This document shows, in pieces, positions 49,624 through 58,581 of a stretch of DNA of 64,000 nucleotides (within the stretch, counting starts at the first letter, position 1; the number at the start of each line of letters is the position of its first letter). The translations under genes were made by a program, and so were the position numbers. Under the pieces are notes generated by a model, which saw nothing but the letters and a program-made list of their open reading frames with translations, was not told the DNA's origin and made no database searches. Where the stretch lies: NCBI GenBank assembly GCA_038237805.1, contig JBBRYI010000013.1, forward strand, positions 28,874 to 92,873, read 5' to 3'. This DNA comes from JBBQFI01 sp038237805 (GTDB lineage Bacteria; Verrucomicrobiota; Verrucomicrobiia; Chthoniobacterales; UBA10450).

Positions 49624-52262
49624 AGCGTTGGGCAGCGTTCCTCGCGCTTTTATCCGCATCCATGTTAAGCACCGCCGATCTTAAAGCCGCACCGCCAGGC
49701 GATAATTCCGCTGTGATCACGGCGCCGCCCACCTCCGCGCAGAAGTGGGTTCTGCCGAATGGACTCACAATCATTGTGCAGGAAGATCGCAGCGCGCCGG
49801 TGGCAAGTGTGCAGGCGTGGTGTGCGACCGGCAGCGTCTACGAGGATCAGCATCTCGGGGCGGGTTTGTCGCATATTCTCGAACACATGCTTTTCAAGGG
49901 GACGAAAACGCGGCCGGCGAATGCGATCGCGCAAAAGGTCCAGGATGTAGGTGGTTACATCAACGCCTATACTTCGTTCGATCGCACCGTTTATTGGATC
50001 GACGTGCCGAAAGATGGAGTCGCGACTGCGGTCGACATTCTTTCCGACGCCATGATGAATTCGACTTTGCCGCCGGAGGAATACGGCAAGGAACAGGAAG
50101 TGATCCGGCGAGAATTCGCGATGGGGATGGACGATCCGGACCGAATGGCGGGCCAGCTACTTCTCGGCACCGCTTTTCAAAAACATCCTTACCGATTGCC
50201 TGTTATCGGCGACATCGAAATTTACAATCAGCTTACGCGCGATCAGGTAATGGAATATTACAAGGCGCGTTACGTGCCGAATAATCTCACCTTCATCGTC
50301 GTCGGCGATGTCGACGCGCAAAAAGTGCGGGAGCAACTGACGGCGCTCTTCAAAGATTACCCCGAGAAATCGTTGCGGCCTGTTTACGTACCGCCGGAAC
50401 CGCCGCAACTCGGAAAGCGCGAGGCGCATGATGAATTCCCGACCGAACTGACCAGGCTTTCGTTCGCCTGGCATATTCCCGAAATCACGAATCCCGACGT
50501 GCCCGCGTTGGATTTGCTTTCCATTATTCTCGGAGAAGGTCGCAGCTCGCGGCTCTATCGCCGCGTGCGCGAAGAAAGCGGATTGGCTTACAGCATCGCC
50601 GCATTTTCCTACACGCCGGGCGATCCTGGATTACTCGGGATCGACTCGACCGTCGAGCCCGCAAAGCGCGATGCAGTGCGCGACCTTATCCTAAAAATCG
50701 TCGACGAGATCAAACATGCCGGCGTGCGCGCAGAAGAATTGACGAAGGCGAAAAAGATCCTGCTCAGTCATCATCTTGGAACGCTAACGACCATGCGCGG
50801 GCAGGCTTCCGATCTCGGTTCGAACTGGCTCCTGACGCGAAATCTGAATTTCAGCCGTGATTATCTCGAGGCGATTCAAAAGGTGACGCTCGATGATATC
50901 CGTCGCGTGGCCCAGCATTACCTAACGAGTGATAATGTCACCATCACCTCGCTCAATCCGAAGGGTTCGCAGTCTGCGAAAGCGGAAGGCGCCAAACCGG
51001 TTTCCGCGGGAGAAATCCAAAAGTTCGAACTCTCGAACGGCCTGCGCGTTCTCGTGCGCGAAGACGCGCGGCTGCCGCTGATTTCGATGACGGCAGTTTT
51101 CCGCGGCGGCCTTCTCGCGGAGACACCGCAGACGAACGGCGTCACTCGGTTGATGTCGAAAGTGCTTCTCAAAGGAACAAAGACGCGCACGGCGGAGCAG
51201 ATTGCGGACACGATCGAAGCAGTGGGCGGCAGCATTGGCAGCGATGCAGGCAACAACAGTTTTAGCGTTGCGGTCGAAGTGACGAAGCCGGATTTGAAAC
51301 TCGGCCTCGATCTGCTCTCCGATGTTTTGCTGAACGCAACGATGCCGGAAAAGGCGGTCGCACGGGAAAAGGAAGTTCAGCTGGCCGGGATCAAGGAAGA
51401 GGAGGAACAGCTCACCGCGGTGGCCCGCAATATTTTGCGCGAAGCGCTTTTCCAAAAACATCCCTATGCGTTGCGCGGCAAAGGTTCGCCAGAATCGGTC
51501 GCGCGTTTGACGCAAAAAGACCTGCTCGATTTTCGCGATCGTTACGTGATGGCGAAAAACGGAGTCGTCTCTGTCTTCGGCAACGTGAAAGCGGACGAAG
51601 TAAAAAAGTTGCTCGAGCAATCACTCGGCAAAATGAAATCCGGAAGTCTTGCTTTGACCGACGTTCCTAAATCTGCGCCGCCGGATAAAGTGCAGATGGT
51701 AGAAGCCGAGCGCGAGAAGGCGCAGGGCGTGATCATGGTCGGTTATCGCAGCGCCGATATGTTCAGCCCCGATCGTTACGCGCTGGAATTGATCGACGAA
51801 GCAAGCAGCGATCTGGGTTCACGATTTTTCATCCGCATTCGCGAACAGATGGGTTTGGCTTATTACGTCGGCGCAAGCCAGATGATCGGTTTGGCGCCCG
51901 GACTTTTTGCATTTTATCTCGGGACCGATCCGCAAAAGATCGAGCCCGTGAAAGCAGCGTTGCTGGAAGAAATTGGCAAGCTGGCTTCGGAAGGCCTAAC
52001 GAATGAGGAATTGCAGCGCGCAAAAAAGAAGTTGATTGGCCAGCAACAGATCGCGAACCAGAGCAACGAAGCGTTTGGTTATATGGCCGCGCTCGACGAG
52101 CTCTATGGGCTCGGATTTAATCACTACAAAGCGTTGGAGCACGACGTAAACGCGGTCACGGTCGAGGACGCGAAGCGGGTGGCCAAAAAATACTTTCAAG
52201 ATCAGTCTTACGTCCTCGCTACCGTGCGACCTCTCAAGCCAGCAACCGCGAAGAGTAAATAG
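49620..52262 (+). CDS. M16-family zinc metallopeptidase, fused active and inactive halves
   Basis: The protein has 880 residues. The signal peptide ends near ADLKAAPP (about 24). The first M16 unit has the inverted zinc motif HILEH (His85, Glu88, His89) and the downstream glutamate in EYGKEQEVIRREF. The second unit (about 470-880) lacks HxxEH (TRLMSKVLLKG) but keeps the fold. Such pitrilysin-type clamps degrade peptides in the periplasm. Family members are often two separate genes; here they are fused. One GCCTAACGA lies in sense at 51994. Confidence 0.94.
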   Translation: MKRWAAFLALLSASMLSTADLKAAPPGDNSAVITAPPTSAQKWVLPNGLTIIVQEDRSAPVASVQAWCATGSVYEDQHLGAGLSHILEHMLFKGTKTRPANAIAQKVQDVGGYINAYTSFDRTVYWIDVPKDGVATAVDILSDAMMNSTLPPEEYGKEQEVIRREFAMGMDDPDRMAGQLLLGTAFQKHPYRLPVIGDIEIYNQLTRDQVMEYYKARYVPNNLTFIVVGDVDAQKVREQLTALFKDYPEKSLRPVYVPPEPPQLGKREAHDEFPTELTRLSFAWHIPEITNPDVPALDLLSIILGEGRSSRLYRRVREESGLAYSIAAFSYTPGDPGLLGIDSTVEPAKRDAVRDLILKIVDEIKHAGVRAEELTKAKKILLSHHLGTLTTMRGQASDLGSNWLLTRNLNFSRDYLEAIQKVTLDDIRRVAQHYLTSDNVTITSLNPKGSQSAKAEGAKPVSAGEIQKFELSNGLRVLVREDARLPLISMTAVFRGGLLAETPQTNGVTRLMSKVLLKGTKTRTAEQIADTIEAVGGSIGSDAGNNSFSVAVEVTKPDLKLGLDLLSDVLLNATMPEKAVAREKEVQLAGIKEEEEQLTAVARNILREALFQKHPYALRGKGSPESVARLTQKDLLDFRDRYVMAKNGVVSVFGNVKADEVKKLLEQSLGKMKSGSLALTDVPKSAPPDKVQMVEAEREKAQGVIMVGYRSADMFSPDRYALELIDEASSDLGSRFFIRIREQMGLAYYVGASQMIGLAPGLFAFYLGTDPQKIEPVKAALLEEIGKLASEGLTNEELQRAKKKLIGQQQIANQSNEAFGYMAALDELYGLGFNHYKALEHDVNAVTVEDAKRVAKKYFQDQSYVLATVRPLKPATAKSK

Positions 52263-52267
52263 ATCAT

Positions 52268-52699
52268 ATGGCCGAAGTCCAAAAAACTACGCAGATGGGC
52301 GAGCTTTCGCAGCGCTTCGTCGAGTTCGTCATGATGCACGCGCAAAATGCTGCGCTTTTTCTCGGTCAGATTCCGAATCCGCAAACCGGGCAGGGCGAAG
52401 TGAATCTGGAGCTGGCGAAAATGTTCATCGATCAGCTGGCGATGATTCAGGAAAAAACGCGGGGCAATTTGACGAACGAAGAAACGACAGTGCTACGCAA
52501 CGCGATTTCCAATTTGCAGATGGCGTTTGTAGAAGTCTCGCAATCGACACCCGGGGCAACCGCATCAACACCACCGCCATCTAAATCGCCGGAGACACCT
52601 TCGCCAGAACCTGCAGCCGAAAATTCGGTTGAACCTTCGTTGGAAACGCCGGGCGAATCGGAGTCGCGCAAGAAATTCACGAAGAGTTACGGCGCGTAG
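52268..52699 (+). CDS. DUF1844 protein
   Basis: The protein has 143 residues. The conserved core (about 10-90) is helical: LSQRFVEFVMMHAQNAALFL, GQIPNPQTGQGEVNLELAKM, FIDQLAMIQEKTRGNLTNEE. DUF1844 proteins are short cytoplasmic proteins of unknown function in Verrucomicrobia, Planctomycetes and Acidobacteria. The C-terminal 50 residues are Pro/Ser/Glu-rich. It follows the M16 gene by 5 bases. It may be the last gene of the cluster beginning at 46672. Confidence 0.85.
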   Translation: MAEVQKTTQMGELSQRFVEFVMMHAQNAALFLGQIPNPQTGQGEVNLELAKMFIDQLAMIQEKTRGNLTNEETTVLRNAISNLQMAFVEVSQSTPGATASTPPPSKSPETPSPEPAAENSVEPSLETPGESESRKKFTKSYGA

Positions 52700-52708
52700 G
52701 TTGTGCTC

Positions 52709-52779
52709 TGTAGCGGCGATCTCTGATCGTCGCACTTTCTCGTGTCGAAAATTGGCGACGGTCGGAGACCGCCGCTACA
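52709..52779. repeat. REP-type inverted repeat, family B copy 2
   Basis: Left half TGTAGCGGCGATCTCTGATC (25 bases in full) and right half, on the other strand, TGTAGCGGCGGTCTCCGACC (25 bases) are nearly the same word facing each other across 21 bases. It ends 9 bases before the topoisomerase start. The TGTAG-start and internal palindrome resemble the element at 35587-35660. Confidence 0.82.
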
Positions 52780-52787
52780 CAAGGCAG

Positions 52788-53915
52788 ATGCGTATTGCAT
52801 ACGTGCCCGCAAAGTCTCAGCGCATTGGCAAAGAGAAAACGAAGATAGCCGAGCTTGAGGTTGCAACCGATCCGAAAGAGGCGGCGGAGGAAGCGGGTCT
52901 TCGTTATGTCAGCGATGATCAGCCGGGATATACGCGCAAACGCAACGGCGACGGTTTCGTTTATTTCGACGTTGAAGGAAAACCGATTCGCGACGAACAA
53001 CGTGTCCTGCGCATTAATCGTCTCGCGATCCCGCCCGCGTATCGAGACGTTTGGATTTGTCCCTCGCCCAATGGGCACCTTCAAGCGACTGGGCGAGATG
53101 ATCGTGGCCGCAAACAGTACCGCTATCACGAGCGTTGGCGCGAGGTGCGCGATGAAAATAAATACGAGAAGATGCTCATCTTCGGAGAGACGCTCGGAAA
53201 AATTCGGCGGCGGGTGAAGAAGGACATAGCGCTGCGCGGTCTGCCGCGAAACAAGGTGCTCGCGACCGTAGTGCACTTGCTCGAGACAACTTTCATTCGC
53301 GTCGGCAATGAGGAGTATGCGCGCGAAAACAAATCATTTGGCCTAACGACCATGCGCAACCGGCATGTGGATGTGAAGGGCTCGACCGTTAGTTTTAATT
53401 TTCGCGGGAAGAGCGGCGTCATGCACGAACGCGAAGTGGAGGACCCGCGCGTGGCGAAGGTTATTAGAAAATTAACCGACCTTCCCGGCCAGGAGTTGTT
53501 CCAGTATGTCGATGACGAAGGTGAAGCGCACAATGTCAGCTCGCAGGACGTGAATGAGTATATGCGAGAAATCAGCGGGGAAGAATTTACCGCGAAAGAT
53601 TTTCGCACCTGGGCCGGCACGGTGATGGCGGCGATTGCGCTCAATGAAGTTGGCGCATTCGAAAACAAAACGCAGGCAAAGAAAAACGTGCGCGACGCGG
53701 TGCACGCCGTAGCAAAAGTTCTCGGAAACACGCCCGCAGTTTGCCGCAAATGTTACGTGCACCCAATCGTGCTTGGAACCTATCTGAGCGGCGCCGCGAT
53801 TGAAGGATTGAAAAAGCGCGCGGAAGAAACACTGGCCGATTCGCTCGACGATCTCAGCTCGGCAGAAGCGACTGTCCTGGGTTTCCTTCGGGAAAAACTC
53901 GCCGCAAAAAAGTAA
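52788..53915 (+). CDS. DNA topoisomerase IB (poxvirus type)
   Basis: The protein has 375 residues from the ATG at 52788; a longer frame runs through the repeat upstream and is not protein-like. It nicks one DNA strand through a 3'-phosphotyrosine and relaxes supercoils. Catalytic Tyr323 is in CRKCYVHP, the active-site Arg in RVGNEEYARENKSFGLTTMR and DFRTWAGT. An N-terminal domain at about 60-110 includes LAIPPAYRDVWICPSPNGH. It has one sense GCCTAACGA at 53341. Confidence 0.94.
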   Translation: MRIAYVPAKSQRIGKEKTKIAELEVATDPKEAAEEAGLRYVSDDQPGYTRKRNGDGFVYFDVEGKPIRDEQRVLRINRLAIPPAYRDVWICPSPNGHLQATGRDDRGRKQYRYHERWREVRDENKYEKMLIFGETLGKIRRRVKKDIALRGLPRNKVLATVVHLLETTFIRVGNEEYARENKSFGLTTMRNRHVDVKGSTVSFNFRGKSGVMHEREVEDPRVAKVIRKLTDLPGQELFQYVDDEGEAHNVSSQDVNEYMREISGEEFTAKDFRTWAGTVMAAIALNEVGAFENKTQAKKNVRDAVHAVAKVLGNTPAVCRKCYVHPIVLGTYLSGAAIEGLKKRAEETLADSLDDLSSAEATVLGFLREKLAAKK

Positions 53916-54872
53916 TCAGCCTGTTTCGATCGGAACCGGCGCACGCGTGTTTTCGGCCGATTTGCTCTTCCATAAAATTAGCGCGATGCCGGCGAGGACG
54001 AAGAACGCGCCTAGAATTGCCCAATGCGAAAGCGTTTCGCCCGCGGCGAACCAACCGAGCGCGACGGCAAGCGGCGGTGTGATGAGCGAGATGGTGAGGA
54101 GATTCGTCACGGCGATGCGATTCATCAGCCAGTAAAATAACAGGAAAGCTGCGACCGAGCCGACGAGCGCGAGATAGAGCAGACAGGCGACCGCGATTTT
54201 GCTCCAATGAAAGTGCGCAGGATTTCCTTCGCGCCAAAATCCCACAAGCAATAATGGCACAACCGCAAAAAGCATTTGCCACGCGGAGATCATTGCCGGT
54301 GCGAACTTTGTTCGGCGGGCTTTGATCAAGACGTTCGCGTATGAGGTTGCCGCGGCGCCGACGACGATCGCGACGCCGCCCCAGAAGGCCATGATTCCCT
54401 GAAAGTCGAGGAGTTTTGCGCAGATAATCGTGACGCCGCCGAGCGCCAGGAAAGCGCCCAGAACTCGTTCCCATTTCAGTCTCTCATCTGGCAAATAAAA
54501 ATGTGCAAAGACCAGCCCGAAAGTCGGAATCGTTGCCTGCAAAATTGCGGCCAACCCCGAGGAGATATATTGCTCGCCCCAAAAAAGCAGGCCGTAGTTT
54601 ACTCCAAACATGAGGATACCGGTGATGGCGAGAAGGGAATAATCGCCGCGTTTGGGGAGCGGAAATCGCCGGAAAGAAATCGCGAACAAGATTCCCGCTG
54701 CGATGACAAAGCGAAACGCGACAAATGAAATCGGCGGCAAATCTTCCAGACCGATTTTGATCGCGAGCCAGGTCGAACCCCAAATAAGGCAAAGCGCAAC
54801 CCATGCGACGATTACCGAAAATGAAAGCGCCGCCGTTTTCGCAGGGGCTGCTGATGATAACGCGGTCTTCAT
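53916..54872 (-). CDS. EamA-family (DMT) transporter
   Basis: The protein has 318 residues and ten probable membrane helices in two EamA repeats. WVALCLIWGSTWLAIKIGLED marks the start of repeat one and LGGVTIICAKLLDFQGIMAF the start of repeat two. LWGSTW-type motifs are typical of metabolite exporters for amino acids or nucleosides. It abuts the topoisomerase tail to tail without a gap and stands alone. The substrate is unknown. Confidence 0.9.
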   Translation of the reverse strand: MKTALSSAAPAKTAALSFSVIVAWVALCLIWGSTWLAIKIGLEDLPPISFVAFRFVIAAGILFAISFRRFPLPKRGDYSLLAITGILMFGVNYGLLFWGEQYISSGLAAILQATIPTFGLVFAHFYLPDERLKWERVLGAFLALGGVTIICAKLLDFQGIMAFWGGVAIVVGAAATSYANVLIKARRTKFAPAMISAWQMLFAVVPLLLVGFWREGNPAHFHWSKIAVACLLYLALVGSVAAFLLFYWLMNRIAVTNLLTISLITPPLAVALGWFAAGETLSHWAILGAFFVLAGIALILWKSKSAENTRAPVPIETG

Positions 54873-54929
54873 GAAGTGACCGCGTAGTGTTGAACGAATA
54901 TTCCGGCGGTAAAGCCCGAATATCGGAAC

Positions 54930-55175
54930 CTAATTGGTGAGGAAAGGTTCCAAACGGTGGGAAGAGACGAGCGGAAAGAATTTCGCCAACTCGCGCGAAT
55001 CACCCGCGCTGATCCGCACCGTAACGCAAGCGTCGCTTGGATCGGAACCGGCAAACTTGCGTTCCCATCCTTTTCTCGCCGCGGTGATCAAACGTCCGTA
55101 ATTCTCTTGCGCTGTGCGCAGCATGCCCTGCGCGAGTTTGCCCGAGTGCTCACCGTGACTGTGTCGCTGGCTCAT
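54930..55175 (-). CDS. Possible small hypothetical protein
   Basis: An 81-residue frame starts at an ATG preceded by GGCGGAG. The sequence SGKLAQGMLRTAQENYGRLI is helical and looks protein-like, with SDPSDACVTVRISAGDSREL after it. I do not recognise it, and an overlapping opposite-strand frame of similar length exists. It lies in a 408-base gap between the EamA gene and the hybrid kinase. The rest of that gap holds one GCCTAACGA copy at 55211 and otherwise nothing I can identify. Confidence 0.4.
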   Translation of the reverse strand: MSQRHSHGEHSGKLAQGMLRTAQENYGRLITAARKGWERKFAGSDPSDACVTVRISAGDSRELAKFFPLVSSHRLEPFLTN

Positions 55176-55280
55176 CTCCGCCCCTTAATCCAGCAGGAAA
55201 TGCGCCCACTTCGTTAGGCCCGGGCCTCAAAGTTGCTTATCGGAAGAACGACCGGAAATCTGCGTGATTGACGGTCCCCT

Positions 55281-57521
55281 ATGGGCCTATCTCAGCACCC
55301 CGATCTCGTCGTCACAGCGACTTCAAGGCGAGCGACACGGACGGTCCGATATCTCTTTGCGGCGATGGCGGTGCTGGTGATCGGCACGACGCTCATCACT
55401 TATTTCTCGGGCAGCCGTGTGCTCAAGTTACGAAATCTTGCGGCGGTCCATCGCAGTGTCATAGCGGAGGCGGCGCATTTGCTCTCCGCTCTGACCGATG
55501 CCGAGACCGGGCAGCGCGGATTTATTATCACTGGTGACGAGGATTATCTTGCACCATACGACACAGCGCGGACGCAACTGCCCGTAATCCTGGCTCGACT
55601 CAAAAAGACACAAGTCATTGCCATCCGACCGCAAACGCTCAAAGCGATCGAACAAATGGCGCAAGCGAAATTAAATGAGTTAGCACAAACAATCGCGACG
55701 CGCCGGGACCAAGGATTCGAAGCGGCGGCAACAATGATCCGACAGGGAATCGGAAATGAAACAATGCTCAGCTTGCGCGAACAAATTGGCCGGCTGCAAG
55801 ATCAACAGGAAGTGGCCTTGGAAAGAGAAAGAAGCGCCGCGGATCAGGCAACGACAACGCGCACCGTCACTTTCACTCTCGCCGCCTTGGCCAATCTTCT
55901 ATTCATCGCCTGGACCTACCTGCGAATCTCGCGCGCAATCGCCGGTCGAGAAATGGCTTTGGCCGAAGCTGCGCGCGAGCGCACAGAGGTGCAAAGGCAG
56001 AAAGACCTACTCGCGGTCACCCTCGCGAGCATCGGTGATTGCGTAATTGTGACCGACAAAATCGGACGCATCTCGTTTATGAATGGCGTCGCGGAAAAAT
56101 TGACGGGATGGACTTTTAACGAAGCCCGGCTGCGGCCGATCTCCGATGTTTTCAAAATCGTGAACGAATTCACGCGCGATCCCGTGGAGAATCCGGTGGA
56201 CATAGTGATGAAGACCGGCGGAATCGTCGGCATGGCTAATCACACCCTGCTCATTCGCAAAGACGGAACGGAAGTGCCGATCGACGACAGCGGCGCGCCC
56301 ATTCGCGACGTTGAGGGTGCGATGTGTGGCGTCGTTCTAGTTTTCCGCGATTTTTCCGAACACAAGGCGACCGAGAAGAAGCTGAGAGAAGCCAAGGAAA
56401 CGGCCGAGAAGGCAAACAAGGCGAAGGATCAATTCCTCGCCATGCTTTCCCACGAATTACGCACCCCGCTCGCGCCCGTGCTGTCGACGCTGAATCTTTG
56501 GGAAGCGAGCGACGAACTTTCGCCAGCGATGCATGCCGACGCACAAATGATGCGGCGAAGTGTCGAGTTGGAGGCGCGGATCATCGACGATCTGCTCGAC
56601 CTGACCCGAATCGCCAAAGGGATGCTCCCGTTTTCGCCTGAAGACACCGATGTCCATGAATTGATCGAGTATCTGGTCGGAATGTGTCACAGCGAATTCC
56701 GCGGCAAGGAACTCGTGCTGTCGCTGCGCCTGGAGGCGGAAATGCACTACGTTTACACCGATGCCGGGCGTTTGCAGCAAGTGCTATGGAATGTGTTCAA
56801 GAACGCATCGAAATTCACCGAGTCAGGCGGTAACATCAGCATTGCCACCTCCAACGACGGCCAGCGGAACATTGTTATCAAAGTGGTGGATACGGGCATT
56901 GGTATGGCGCCGGAAACGTTGTCGCGCTTGTTCACGCCATTTGAACAAGGCGAGCAACTCATCAGCCGGCGCTATGGCGGACTTGGCCTGGGGATGGCGA
57001 TTTCTTCCGCACTGATCGAACTGCTCGGCGGAACGCTGACCGCGTTCAGCGAAGGTCTGGGCAAAGGTTCCACCTTTACCATCACTTTCCCGGCCAAGGC
57101 GGCCGCTCAGGTCAAACCGAAACCGACCGAGCTCAATCGAACCGTGCGCGCCGGGATGGGCGTAAAAATTCTGCTTATAGAAGATCATAGCGACACGTCG
57201 CTTGCATTAACGCGATTACTGAAACGTCAGGGTTACGAAGTCGCGACCGCTGACTCCGTTGCAAGTGGACTTGAAGCGGTCCGTCACAATAAATTCAATT
57301 TGCTCGTTTGCGATATCGGATTGCCCGACGGGACGGGATTCCAACTGATCGAAGAAGTGCGCAAACATTCGCGCACGCCCGCGCTGGCTCTTTCTGGCTT
57401 CGGCATGGAAGAAGACGTTGCCAAATCGCGCCTCGCCGGCTTTGAGGGTCATCTGACGAAACCAGTCAATTTCCAAAAACTCGAAGCGGCCATCTGGCAG
57501 CTCACGAGCAAGAGCGACTAG
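55281..57521 (+). CDS. CHASE3-PAS hybrid histidine kinase with C-terminal receiver
   Basis: The protein has 746 residues. Membrane helices at about 25-45 and 195-215 flank a CHASE3 sensor (LSALTDAETGQRGFIITGDEDYL). A PAS domain at about 242-360 follows (LASIGDCVIVTDKIGRISFM). HisKA has His391 in FLAMLSHELRTPLAP. HATPase boxes are NVFKNASKF, VVDTGIGMAPE and YGGLGLGMAISS. The receiver has phosphoacceptor Asp678 in LLVCDIGLPDGTG and Lys in HLTKPVNF. Output would go through another receiver or phosphotransfer protein not in view. Confidence 0.94.
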   Translation: MGLSQHPDLVVTATSRRATRTVRYLFAAMAVLVIGTTLITYFSGSRVLKLRNLAAVHRSVIAEAAHLLSALTDAETGQRGFIITGDEDYLAPYDTARTQLPVILARLKKTQVIAIRPQTLKAIEQMAQAKLNELAQTIATRRDQGFEAAATMIRQGIGNETMLSLREQIGRLQDQQEVALERERSAADQATTTRTVTFTLAALANLLFIAWTYLRISRAIAGREMALAEAARERTEVQRQKDLLAVTLASIGDCVIVTDKIGRISFMNGVAEKLTGWTFNEARLRPISDVFKIVNEFTRDPVENPVDIVMKTGGIVGMANHTLLIRKDGTEVPIDDSGAPIRDVEGAMCGVVLVFRDFSEHKATEKKLREAKETAEKANKAKDQFLAMLSHELRTPLAPVLSTLNLWEASDELSPAMHADAQMMRRSVELEARIIDDLLDLTRIAKGMLPFSPEDTDVHELIEYLVGMCHSEFRGKELVLSLRLEAEMHYVYTDAGRLQQVLWNVFKNASKFTESGGNISIATSNDGQRNIVIKVVDTGIGMAPETLSRLFTPFEQGEQLISRRYGGLGLGMAISSALIELLGGTLTAFSEGLGKGSTFTITFPAKAAAQVKPKPTELNRTVRAGMGVKILLIEDHSDTSLALTRLLKRQGYEVATADSVASGLEAVRHNKFNLLVCDIGLPDGTGFQLIEEVRKHSRTPALALSGFGMEEDVAKSRLAGFEGHLTKPVNFQKLEAAIWQLTSKSD

Positions 57522-57555
57522 GTTACGAATAAGTCGTTAGGCGTTTAGTTCGCCT

Positions 57556-58581
57556 TTACCGTCGCCGCGAATTCGGAGTGGGCGTCGCTTCGGCGCTGCG
57601 CGATTTTCTTGCGCTCTTGCGGACAGTGATGGTTTCGGTCGCCGCCGGTTTTTGTTCGTCCTGTGGGTATTTTTTTGTCGACGGAATGATGAGACGCCAC
57701 GGTTGTGCGCGCAGAGTTCCGGTCAAGTCGGTGAGGTTTTGTCCGCTTGTCTTAAGGTCGGGAGCGAGATCGTCGAGCGCTGATTTCAATTCCTCGGAAG
57801 CGGTACGGAAGTTCTGTAATGTCACTTTGATATTGTCGTTTGCGGTCAGTTGAGTGCTGATTTGCTCGACGTTCTTGAGCGAGAGCGAGAGCGAACTATC
57901 GCGCGCGGTCAGATTGGTCAGGTTCTCGGCAAAGGTGCGAAATTGCGCGATGGCCATGTTCATCTGCGAATTTTCGTCCGTGATACGGCTCAAATTTTGC
58001 GCGGTGCTTTGTAATTCCTTCAATGCGCCCGTCGCGGAATTGGCGACCGGTTCCACGATGTTGAGCATCCTCGAAATCGCTTCGCCGAAATCCGGCACGC
58101 GATCGCCCACGAAAATGTCGCCATCCTGTGCGCGTCCCGAACTTTCATTTCCCTGGGTGAAATCGATCGCCGTTTCGCCCAGGAGACCGAGCGTCATTAA
58201 GCGCACCTTCGCGTCTTTGAAAACGGCGGCCGATTTATCGACCTGAACATCAATGCGCACTTCGAATTTCGGCACGCTCGCAGGCGAAGGGGAAGGAGAT
58301 TGGCCAGGAGTTGGGCTTGGAGCATTCTGGGCTTGGGCCGCGCGCGCCGCCTCTTTCGCAGTCACGGGTGAATACAATTTATCGACCTGCCCGATCTTGC
58401 GCCCGGCGAGCAGCACGGGCGCGCCGAGTTTAATGCCGGCCGCGTTATCGAAGTACACCTTGTAAGTCGAGAGCGGACGAAAGAGTCCCGGCGCGCCGAG
58501 CAGGATAAGGACGAAAGTGAGGATCGCGAGGGTCGCGAGCACGAGCACTCCAGTCAAAATTTCATTACGTCGTAACTGCAT
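57556..58581 (-). CDS. MlaD-family (MCE) lipid-binding protein
   Basis: The protein has 341 residues. An N-terminal membrane anchor (about 8-30) is followed by an MCE domain (YKVYFDNAAGIKLGAPVLLAG, RKIGQVDKLYSPV...FEVRIDVQVDKSAAVFKDAKV, LMTLGLLGETAIDFTQGN). A Pro/Ser/Ala-rich insert at about 78-105 interrupts the MCE domain. The C-terminal half is a long helical region. MlaD-type proteins form ring assemblies that pass phospholipids across the periplasm. Order is mlaE-mlaF-mlaD, the usual core. Confidence 0.9.
   Translation of the reverse strand: MQLRRNEILTGVLVLATLAILTFVLILLGAPGLFRPLSTYKVYFDNAAGIKLGAPVLLAGRKIGQVDKLYSPVTAKEAARAAQAQNAPSPTPGQSPSPSPASVPKFEVRIDVQVDKSAAVFKDAKVRLMTLGLLGETAIDFTQGNESSGRAQDGDIFVGDRVPDFGEAISRMLNIVEPVANSATGALKELQSTAQNLSRITDENSQMNMAIAQFRTFAENLTNLTARDSSLSLSLKNVEQISTQLTANDNIKVTLQNFRTASEELKSALDDLAPDLKTSGQNLTDLTGTLRAQPWRLIIPSTKKYPQDEQKPAATETITVRKSARKSRSAEATPTPNSRRR

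Noticed and set aside
52629..52787. N-terminal extension of topoisomerase IB
   Set aside because: It runs through the DUF1844 3' end and a REP element; the family start is the ATG at 52788.
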